From NCBI GenBank assembly GCA_964638815.1, contig CAZXBB010000074.1, forward strand, positions 1 to 5,062: a stretch of DNA of 5,062 nucleotides, written 5' to 3'. A model generated the notes under the pieces. That model was not told the origin of the DNA, did not search any database, and saw nothing but the letters and a program-made list of their open reading frames with translations. Shown here one piece after another: positions 1-5,062 of this stretch. The position numbers were made by a program, and so were the translations under genes. This DNA comes from CAZXBB01 sp964638815. GTDB lineage: Bacteria > Planctomycetota > Phycisphaerae > Phycisphaerales > SM1A02. Position 1 is the stretch's first letter; every line of letters begins with the position of its first letter.

Positions 1-2130
1 CAGACCATCGTCGAGCGCACCGGAGCGCGCGACGCGCGGCCCGAGGCGACGCTCGCCACCGCCGCGCGTGCCCCCGCCCTTCGGCCGGCCGGCATCACGA
101 CCGACCTGCCCGCCGTGCCGGAGGGCGCGGCGCCGCGCACCGCGGAGGCCGAGACGATCGTCGCATCCGCCGCCGTCGCGATTCCGCGCGCGCAGGCCCC
201 CGTGCCGGGACCGCTCGTGCCGGATCGGATCGCGTCGGCGCGGACCGCGCGCATCGACGTCGCGCCGGAGACGACCGCCGCGCCGCCTTCGGAGGGGAGT
301 ATCGCCGCCGTCGGCGTCGCGACGCAGGCGTCCGCCGCGCCCGCGCCACCGTCGCCGGGCCCGCGTCAGCCGCTGCCGCAGGCCGCGCCGACACTCGCGT
401 TCGACCTGCCCGCGCCCGCTGCGTCCGGCGCGGCCGAACCGGGGGCGGAGGAAGCCGTCGTCACCGTGGACGCGCGCACGATCGCTCCCCCGGTCGCGAC
501 CCGCGCGGCCGCGCACGTCGCGCCAGGCGGCGCGGAGCCGCGGATCGTGCGCACCGCGCCGGCCGCCTCGTCGCTCGAATCGGCGTTCGCGACCGGCGTC
601 GTCGCCGCCGCGAGCGGCGCGCTCGCCCGTACGGCCGACGCCCCCGCCCCGAACCACCCGGAAGCCCCGGACGCCGCGGCCGCCCCGGACCACGTGAACA
701 CCGCGACTCGGGGCCGCGCCGCCGTCGTCCCCGCCGCGGCCGTCGCGTTCGACCTTCCCGCCCCGGACGCCGATGTCGCGCCGTCCGCCGCCGAGCCCGT
801 CGTGCGCGTGGACGCCATGGACCTCGTCACGCCGGTGCGCCGCGCGACACACGCGATGCCGGTCACCGAGACCCCTTTGTCGCTGATCCGCACCGCCCCG
901 TCACCGGCGCTGCCGGCGTCGGCGCTCGACACGCGTCTCGTCGCCGCCGCGCCCGCCACGCTCGCGATCGACGCGCCCCCGCCGATCGACCTGCCTTCGC
1001 TCGAGAGCCGGCGTCTTCCCGCCGTCGCGCGACGCGAGCTGGAGCTGGAGGTCCCGATCGAGGAGATCGTGGCCCCGAGCCCGCAGCGGCAGCGTGCCCC
1101 CGAGGCGCGGCTGAAGATCGTGAAGGAGATGGGCGGCAACGAGGCGACGGAGCGGGCGGTCGCGATGTCGCTCGACTGGCTCGCCCGGCATCAGAGCGCC
1201 GACGGCCGGTGGGACAGCGACGATTACGACGCGCAGTGCCACGAGTGCTCGGGAGCGACGCGCGTGGACGTCGACATCGCGCTCACCGGCCTCTCGATGC
1301 TGTGCTTCCTCGCGACCGACAACACGCACGCGAAGGACGGGCCGTACCAGGACACGATGGTCCGCGCCCTCGCGTGGCTGATGTCCCAGCAGGGCCGGAA
1401 CGGCGAGCTGCTGAACGACGAGTCCATGTACAGCCACGGTATCGCGACGATCGCGCTCGCGGAGTCGTACGGGATGACCGGCGACCCCATGCTGAAGAAG
1501 CCGGTCGAGGACGCCGTGAACTTCATCGTCGAGGCGCGCAACCTGCGCGGCGGCGGGTGGCGTTACGCCCCGGGGCAGGCAGGCGACACGTCGGTGCTGG
1601 GCTGGCAGGCGATGGCGATGAAGAGCGCCGCCGCCGCCGGCGTCGAGGTGGATCCGTCGGGTTTCGCGTCGGCGCGACGCTGGCTCGACTCGATCAGGCG
1701 TCTCGCCCCGCCGGGTCTCTACGTCTACCAGCCGGGTCGCCCGCATTCCCCCGCGATGACCGCGGAGGGTCTCTTCGTGCACCAGCTCCTCGGCACCGAG
1801 CCGGCCCACGCCGACATGGACGCGTCGGTCGAGTACATCCTCTCGCATCCCCCCCGCTGGGACGTCGAGGCGAACACGTACTACTGGTACTACGCGACGC
1901 TCGCACTCTTCCAGCACCAGGGCGATGCGTGGCGACGCTGGAACGACCACGTGCGCGACCAGCTCGTCGAGCACCAGGTGAAGACGGGGCGCGCCGCCGG
2001 GAGCTGGGCCCCCGCCGACCAGTGGTCGCGCACGGGCGGCCGGATCTACCAGACCGCGATCTGCACGCTGACACTGGAGGTGTACTATCGGTACCTTCCG
2101 CGGTTCGTGCAGCCGGCGAAACGCGATTGA
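1..2130 (+). CDS. Ala/Pro-rich protein with C-terminal squalene-oxidase/prenyltransferase-type repeat domain (5' partial)
   Basis: The frame is open from base 1 with no stop until TGA at 2128-2130, so the true start lies upstream; the GTG at 115 is unlikely to be the start. Counting codons from base 1 (709 visible), codons 1-376 are a low-complexity Ala/Pro/Val/Arg-rich stretch with weak internal repeats, probably an extended linker. Codons 377-709 begin at MGGNEATERAV and form an alpha/alpha-barrel of the prenyltransferase/squalene-oxidase repeat type. Visible landmarks are HQSADGRW (codons 397-404), a C-x2-C pair (C413, C416), DIALTGLSML, YSHGIATIALAESYG, GGGWRYAPG (W520), GDTSVLGWQAMAM, and the closing GGRIYQTAICTLTLEVYYRYLP. 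This layout is familiar from planctomycete proteins of unknown function. I see no DxDD-type cyclase motif, so enzymatic terpene cyclisation is not supported and a binding or scaffold role is as likely. A membrane anchor or signal peptide could lie upstream of the window. The family call is fairly sure; the function is unknown. Confidence 0.85.
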   Translation, partial: QTIVERTGARDARPEATLATAARAPALRPAGITTDLPAVPEGAAPRTAEAETIVASAAVAIPRAQAPVPGPLVPDRIASARTARIDVAPETTAAPPSEGSIAAVGVATQASAAPAPPSPGPRQPLPQAAPTLAFDLPAPAASGAAEPGAEEAVVTVDARTIAPPVATRAAAHVAPGGAEPRIVRTAPAASSLESAFATGVVAAASGALARTADAPAPNHPEAPDAAAAPDHVNTATRGRAAVVPAAAVAFDLPAPDADVAPSAAEPVVRVDAMDLVTPVRRATHAMPVTETPLSLIRTAPSPALPASALDTRLVAAAPATLAIDAPPPIDLPSLESRRLPAVARRELELEVPIEEIVAPSPQRQRAPEARLKIVKEMGGNEATERAVAMSLDWLARHQSADGRWDSDDYDAQCHECSGATRVDVDIALTGLSMLCFLATDNTHAKDGPYQDTMVRALAWLMSQQGRNGELLNDESMYSHGIATIALAESYGMTGDPMLKKPVEDAVNFIVEARNLRGGGWRYAPGQAGDTSVLGWQAMAMKSAAAAGVEVDPSGFASARRWLDSIRRLAPPGLYVYQPGRPHSPAMTAEGLFVHQLLGTEPAHADMDASVEYILSHPPRWDVEANTYYWYYATLALFQHQGDAWRRWNDHVRDQLVEHQVKTGRAAGSWAPADQWSRTGGRIYQTAICTLTLEVYYRYLPRFVQPAKRD
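400..966 (+). repeat. Degenerate protein-level repeat in the Ala/Pro-rich region
   Basis: Two stretches of about 75 residues, at 400-627 and 748-966, share an ordered series of motifs: FDLPAP, then VV-x-VDA, then PPV or TPV, then I(V)RTAP, then a VAAA segment and LA. The gap between the units (628-747) is filler of Ala/Pro/Asp type. Weaker DLP echoes occur at 100-114 (TDLPA) and 985-996 (IDLP). The repeat is visible in protein but not as close DNA identity, so it is old. Composition bias could create some of the likeness, but the conserved order of several distinct motifs argues against pure chance. Confidence 0.5.
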
Positions 2131-2184
2131 GGCTCACCTCTCGCGCGCCGGCACGGCGGACCCGTCCAACCACGCGCCTCGTCG

Positions 2185-2190
2185 TAGTGT
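2185..2190 (+). promoter_or_regulatory. Possible -10 element (TAGTGT) before the SRPBCC gene
   Basis: TAGTGT fits the TAnnnT form of a sigma70-type -10 box and stands out in a very GC-rich gap. A transcript starting about 7 bases downstream would carry a leader of some 20-25 bases holding the Shine-Dalgarno site at 2207-2212 and the GTG at 2220. I see no good -35 box at the usual distance, so this rests on one hexamer. Confidence 0.3.
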
Positions 2191-2206
2191 TTCCGATGCG
2201 AACACG

Positions 2207-2212
2207 AAAGGA
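2207..2212 (+). promoter_or_regulatory. Shine-Dalgarno site deciding the start at 2220
   Basis: AAAGGA lies 7 bases before GTG 2220, an ideal spacing. The competing in-frame ATG at 2196 has no purine-rich site at a suitable distance and would add only MRTRKDPP ahead of the Val, a poor match to the family N-terminus. The GTG is therefore the preferred start. Confidence 0.65.
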
Positions 2213-2219
2213 CCCACCC

Positions 2220-2693
2220 GTGACCACCACCACGAACGACACGCCGACGTCGAGCGCCCGGGTCGAGCTCGAGGTCACGATCGACGCCGCTGTCATCGAC
2301 GTCTGGAAGGCGATCATCGAGGACACCGGCCGCTGGTGGCACAAGGACTTCTTCATGACGAGGGGCGGCCACCGCGTGACGCTCGAGCCGTGGGCGGGCG
2401 GACGCGTCTTCGAGGAGGGCGAGGACGGCGCCGCCCTCCTGTGGTACCAGGTCATCGCGATCGATCCGCCCCTTTCGCTCAACCTGGTGGGTCACCTCGC
2501 CCCGCCCTACGGCGGACCCGCCACGACGATGCTGCACCTGAGCCTCGAGGCGACGGGAACCGGAACCACTGTGCTGCGCATCGCCGACGCGGCGTTCGGC
2601 GTCGTTGACGACCAGTGGCGGTCGTCGGTCACCGCCGGCTGGCAGACGCTGTTCGGTGACGGGCTCAAGACATTCGTGGAGTCGCGTGGATGA
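2220..2693 (+). CDS. SRPBCC (AHSA1/START-like) domain protein
   Basis: A 157-residue protein, the usual length for a single SRPBCC helix-grip domain, starting at GTG 2220. After a short Thr/Ser-rich, probably disordered tail (about residues 1-14) it opens with the typical first strand and helix, VELEVTIDAAVIDVWKAI. It continues with GRWWHKDFF, VTLEPWAGGRVFEE, the strand LLWYQVIAIDPPLSLNL, the strands TTMLHLSLEATGTGTTVLRI, and a closing amphipathic helix around GWQTLFGDGLKTFVESRG. The GGRVFEE, idPP and GW...L landmarks match the AHSA1-like group (activator-of-Hsp90 homology), whose members often bind a small hydrophobic ligand in the cavity under the long helix. There is no signal peptide, so it is likely cytoplasmic. 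The ligand cannot be read from sequence, and neither neighbour suggests one. An ATG at 2196 is the alternative start. Confidence 0.85.
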   Translation: MTTTTNDTPTSSARVELEVTIDAAVIDVWKAIIEDTGRWWHKDFFMTRGGHRVTLEPWAGGRVFEEGEDGAALLWYQVIAIDPPLSLNLVGHLAPPYGGPATTMLHLSLEATGTGTTVLRIADAAFGVVDDQWRSSVTAGWQTLFGDGLKTFVESRG

Positions 2694-2844
2694 CGCGCGG
2701 GGTGCCCCGGACATGGGCGATCGCGCGCCGCTGCCGGAGCGGTTCCCCGATTCACGCGGGCGTGATCGCGGCGCTTGACCCGCGCCGGCTGAGTCGCCCG
2801 GAGAAACCCGCGGATTCGACGTCCTCGGCGCGGCGGTCGGCCGG

Positions 2845-2850
2845 TAGGAT
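2845..2850 (+). promoter_or_regulatory. Start-site signal of the glycosidase gene: Shine-Dalgarno AGGA overlapping a -10-like TAGGAT
   Basis: TAGGAT lies 8 bases before ATG 2859. It can be read two ways. AGGA at 2846-2849 is a weak ribosome site 9 bases before the ATG. TAGGAT as a whole fits TAnnnT, which would place the transcript start at or next to the ATG and give a leaderless message. No -35 box is evident at 16-18 bases upstream. The two readings exclude each other, and the sequence alone does not decide. Confidence 0.35.
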
Positions 2851-2858
2851 GGTGTGCG

Positions 2859-4676
2859 ATGACCTCGCTCGTGCCAGGACCAATTCGAAGCGTGTCGGCC
2901 GTCGCCGTCACCGTCGTCCTCCTCGCTGTCGGCGCCGCGACGGCCCGCGCCGGCGAGACGCAGTACACCGTCACCGAACTCGGCTCCCTCTTCGGCAGCC
3001 ACTCCCACGTCTTCGACATGAACGATGGCGTCGTCGTCGGTCTGTCCCGCCGCGAGGGCTTCTACTCGGAGCCGTTCGTCTGGCATGATGGCGCGATGAC
3101 GGGTCTGCCGACCTTCGGCGGCTTCGTCTCGGAGAGCGGCGCGACGGATCTCAACGACGACGGGGTCATCAGCGGCTACTCCGCGACGCCGGCGGAGGCG
3201 GCTGACGTCTCTATCACGACCGGCGCGACGCACCAGACCATAACGGGCTGGGGGGCGTCGAACATGTTCCTGCCGCACGTGCTGCTCGGCCTCGACGAGC
3301 CGACACTGACTGCCGCATACGACGCGTTGTTCCTGGACCTCGGCGCGAACATCCACGGCTTCCGGTGCCCGGCGTCGTTCCAGCTCACCGAAGGCGGCCC
3401 GTACAACTGGGACATGCCGGAGATGGTGAACCTGCGCACGATCCTCGACGCGGCGCTCGCGCGCGGCAACGTCGACCACCTCTGGCTGAAGATCTCCAGC
3501 CCGCCGGCGTGGATGAAGGACAACGGCAGCCCGACGAACGGCGGCAACCTGCTGCCCGGGCACTACGACGACTACGCGCAATACCTCGTCTACTTCGTCA
3601 CGGAGTCCGAGACGCGTTACGGCCATCGCTTCGAGGCCGTGAGCCCGTTCAACGAGCCCGGCTACGTGACGTCCTACGAGAGCACGTCCACCACGCCCGA
3701 GGCGTTCCGCGACTGGCTCAAGGTCGCGCGGCCGATCTTCGACGCGGCGGGGCTCGAGGACGTCAGGCTCATGGCGCCCGAGGCGACCATCCGCCCCGAC
3801 CCGGTCGTCGGCTGGCAGCACTACATGGACTTCATCATCGCGGATCCCGTCGCGCTCGCGGCGGTGGGCTGCGTCACGATCCATCAGTACGGCGACGAGG
3901 GGCGCCGGGGCGAGAACACCGATCCCTGGTGGGCAACGCTGCGCGACACGATCGATCCCCTCGGCCTGCCGCTGTGGCAGACGGAGTGGGGCATACTCGG
4001 CGGCGCGCACGAGGACGACCTCGCCGACGGTCTCAAGGTCGCGTGGTACATCTGGCACGCGCTGACGCTCTCCGACACCGAGGCGTGGCACTACTGGCAG
4101 TACTACTGGGACGACTCCGCGCCGGACAACCTCTCCGGCCTCCTGACGGTCAACGCCGACCGGACGGACTTCACGCTCTACCCGAACTACTACTGCTACA
4201 GGCACTTCTCGGCGAACGTGCCGCCCGGATCGATCCGTGTGGAAGCTCTCGTCGACGACCCCGACCTCGCGATCGCGGCGTTCCGGCGTCCCGACGACAC
4301 GCTCGCGCTCATCGCGCTCAACCGCACCGACCACGACATCGACGCGGTGTTCTCCTGCGACGTCGCCCTCACCGGCGTCGTCACGCACGTGCGAACGTCG
4401 GACCTCGGCAACTACGTCGCAGAGCCGGACATCGCCCCGTCGGGAAGCGCGTTTGCATCCACGGTCACGACGCGCTCGCTCAGCACGTTCATCGCGCCGC
4501 TGGCTCCGGCGTGTCCCGCCGACCTCGACGGCAGCGGCCGCGTGGACTTCGGCGACGTCCTCGCCGTCCTCGCGGCATGGGGCGGGATCGGCGGGCCCGA
4601 GGATCTCGACGGCAGCGGCGTCGTCGACTTCGGCGACCTGCTGGCGGTGCTCGGCGCGTGGGGGCCGTGCGCGTAA
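2859..4676 (+). CDS. Secreted GH30-like glycoside hydrolase with N-terminal HAF-repeat segment and C-terminal GC-type dockerin
   Basis: A 605-residue exported enzyme likely to cleave a beta-linked polysaccharide outside the cytoplasm. Residues 1-31 are a signal peptide (Arg at 10, hydrophobic 11-28, cleavage after A-R-A31). Residues 36-109 resemble one to two HAF extracellular repeats (HVFDMNDGVVVG, EPFVWHDGAMTGLPTFGG, ATDLNDDGVISGYS). The glycoside hydrolase family 30-like barrel runs from about 117 to 440, opening with the hallmark HQTITGWGASN. E266 in SPFNEP is the expected acid/base and E376 in LWQTEWG the expected nucleophile, 110 residues apart. Residues 441-546 fit the beta-sandwich that accompanies this barrel. 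Residues 552-604 form a dockerin-like pair of calcium loops bounded by C552 and C604. The subfamily and substrate (xylan, beta-1,6-galactan or another glycan) are not resolved. HAF segments normally tile a whole protein, so the short piece here suggests a fusion. ATG 2859 is chosen because the signal peptide follows it directly. Confidence 0.9.
   Translation: MTSLVPGPIRSVSAVAVTVVLLAVGAATARAGETQYTVTELGSLFGSHSHVFDMNDGVVVGLSRREGFYSEPFVWHDGAMTGLPTFGGFVSESGATDLNDDGVISGYSATPAEAADVSITTGATHQTITGWGASNMFLPHVLLGLDEPTLTAAYDALFLDLGANIHGFRCPASFQLTEGGPYNWDMPEMVNLRTILDAALARGNVDHLWLKISSPPAWMKDNGSPTNGGNLLPGHYDDYAQYLVYFVTESETRYGHRFEAVSPFNEPGYVTSYESTSTTPEAFRDWLKVARPIFDAAGLEDVRLMAPEATIRPDPVVGWQHYMDFIIADPVALAAVGCVTIHQYGDEGRRGENTDPWWATLRDTIDPLGLPLWQTEWGILGGAHEDDLADGLKVAWYIWHALTLSDTEAWHYWQYYWDDSAPDNLSGLLTVNADRTDFTLYPNYYCYRHFSANVPPGSIRVEALVDDPDLAIAAFRRPDDTLALIALNRTDHDIDAVFSCDVALTGVVTHVRTSDLGNYVAEPDIAPSGSAFASTVTTRSLSTFIAPLAPACPADLDGSGRVDFGDVLAVLAAWGGIGGPEDLDGSGVVDFGDLLAVLGAWGPCA
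4521..4673 (+). repeat. Paired calcium-loop repeat of the GC-type dockerin (within the glycosidase gene)
   Basis: Two copies of a DLDGSGxVDFGD(V/L)LAVL-x-AWG unit begin 81 bases apart, at 4521 and 4602. Calcium ligands by dockerin pattern are D555, D557, S559 and D566 in the first loop and D582, D584, S586 and D593 in the second. C552 and C604 flank the pair and could form a disulfide. In planctomycetes this module ends many secreted proteins; its binding partner is not something I can name. Confidence 0.8.
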
Positions 4677-4731
4677 CACTGTCTGGGGCGCCGCCGTGCC
4701 GGGTGGCGTCGAGAGCCCCGGCCACCGTCGA

Positions 4732-4845
4732 GCTGTGTGCCCCGGTCCTTGGCTCGGCAGGGGCCGGGTGGTGTACGAACTTCCGAAGCCGTCGTTCCAT
4801 GGGTAGCCCACCCGGCCCTGTCAGAGCACAGGACCGGGGCACACC
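4732..4845. repeat. Palindromic 114-base repeat, copy 1
   Basis: This element starts 55 bases after the glycosidase stop. Bases 4735-4771 pair with 4808-4844 in perfect register: 31 Watson-Crick pairs, one G-T/G-U pair (4760 with 4819) and five mismatches. The outer 15 pairs (GTGTGCCCCGGTCCT) and inner 11 pairs (GGGCCGGGTGG) are unbroken, and the apical loop is 36 bases (4772-4807). There is no T tract on either side, so a standard intrinsic terminator is not supported, though a stem this strong could slow or end transcription. No target-site duplication is seen at the ends, and I find no protein gene in it. It could be a structured RNA, a palindromic intergenic repeat of the ERIC kind, or a non-autonomous mobile element with inverted ends. 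Confidence 0.9.
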
Positions 4846-4868
4846 GGAACCGCGACGGCGCGAAGAAC

Positions 4869-4982
4869 GCTGTGTGCCCCGGTCCTTGGCTCGGCAAGGG
4901 CCGGGTGGTGTACGAACTTCCGAAGCCGTCGTTCCATGGGTAGCCCACCCGGCCCTGTCAGAGCACAGGACCGGGGCACACC
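4869..4982. repeat. Palindromic 114-base repeat, copy 2
   Basis: Identical to copy 1 at 113 of 114 bases; the one difference is A4897 against G4760. The same fold spans 4872-4981, with 32 Watson-Crick pairs because A4897 faces T4956. It follows copy 1 after a 23-base linker (4846-4868) and begins exactly 137 bases after it. The near identity implies recent duplication or active homogenisation. Confidence 0.9.
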
Positions 4983-5005
4983 CGATCGGACGCGGCCAGG
5001 AGTCA

Positions 5006-5062
5006 GCAGCGTTCCCCGGTGCGTGGCTCGGGATGGGGCGGGGGGGGTGCGAAGTTGCGGGG
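5006..5062. repeat. Third, diverged or poorly sequenced copy of the repeat (cut by window end)
   Basis: The last 57 bases align without gaps to the first 57 bases of copy 1 at 42 positions, keeping CCCCGGT, TGGCTCGG and CGAA. Its start lies exactly 137 bases after copy 2, behind another 23-base linker (4983-5005). From 5021 on there are 12 differences, of which 11 are changes to G, and an 8-base G run covers 5040-5047. Only the left arm is visible, so the hairpin cannot be tested. The one-sided substitution pattern suggests low-quality sequence rather than true divergence. Confidence 0.75.

Noticed and set aside
1209..2195. Upstream extension of the SRPBCC frame across the previous gene
   Set aside because: The frame is open by chance in GC-rich DNA. 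Its translation is Arg-rich with no domain, and the family-like protein begins only after 2220, where the ribosome site is.
2752..2765. Inverted repeat TCACGC-GG-GCGTGA between the SRPBCC and glycosidase genes
   Set aside because: Six paired bases around a two-base centre are expected now and then in DNA this rich in G and C. It sits about 95 bases before the ATG with no second copy or promoter box to support an operator.
4702..4726. Small hairpin GGTGGC...GCCACC just after the glycosidase gene
   Set aside because: Only six pairs around a loop of 13 bases, with no T tract; too weak to call a terminator.
4735..4806. A 23-residue frame inside each repeat (VCPGPWLG...KPSFHG, then TAG)
   Set aside because: The frame is conserved only because the DNA is. 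The 137-base period is not a multiple of three, so copies do not share a frame. No ribosome site precedes the GTG, and the one difference between copies changes Arg to Lys while preserving the hairpin.
2085..4811. A 908-codon open frame on the minus strand, opposite the glycosidase
   Set aside because: It is rich in Arg, Val, Asp and Glu with no recognisable domain, crosses the SRPBCC gene and the intergenic gaps, and lies opposite genes with clear families. In DNA this GC-rich, long antisense frames are expected by chance.
4735..4844. Intrinsic terminator for the glycosidase gene
   Set aside because: The stem is strong but no T tract follows on either strand and the loop is 36 bases, so a standard rho-independent terminator is not supported.
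4732..4982. Integron attC sites
   Set aside because: The size and imperfect palindrome would fit, but the required GTTRRRY and RYYYAAC core boxes are absent and no cassette gene lies between the copies.
4732..5062. CRISPR array
   Set aside because: The 114-base unit with a 36-base loop is far longer than CRISPR repeats (about 23-50 bases), the 23-base linkers are shorter than the repeat, and no cas gene is visible.

Overview
This window looks like a fragment of a very GC-rich planctomycete genome, most likely of the Phycisphaerae. Three things point there. The first is an alanine/proline-rich protein ending in a squalene-oxidase-like alpha/alpha-barrel of the kind planctomycetes carry. The second is a secreted protein ending in a 'GC-type' dockerin (C-P-A-DLDGSG...AWGPC). 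The third is the strong G/C preference at third codon positions. The assignment is inferred from family knowledge, not from a search. The window opens inside a gene and closes inside a degraded repeat, so it may be a whole short contig.

Layout, all genes on the + strand. Positions 1-2130 hold the 3' part of a large gene. Its product has a low-complexity Ala/Pro region with weak internal repeats, followed by a prenyltransferase/squalene-oxidase repeat domain. Positions 2220-2693 encode a small SRPBCC (AHSA1/START-like) protein with a good Shine-Dalgarno site. Positions 2859-4676 encode a secreted, modular glycoside hydrolase: signal peptide, a short HAF-repeat segment, a family-30-like catalytic domain with both catalytic glutamates, a beta-sandwich domain, and a C-terminal dockerin-like pair of calcium loops. 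No functional link between the three genes is evident. They are co-directional but separated by 89 and 165 bases and need not form one operon.

Positions 4677-5062 hold no convincing gene. They contain the most unusual structure in the window: a 114-base, strongly palindromic element repeated at an exact 137-base period (4732, 4869, 5006), with 23-base linkers of equal length but different sequence. The first two copies differ at one base, and that change preserves pairing in the predicted hairpin. The third copy, at the window's end, is about 74% identical. Nearly all its later differences are changes to G, which looks more like low-quality sequence at a contig end than natural divergence.
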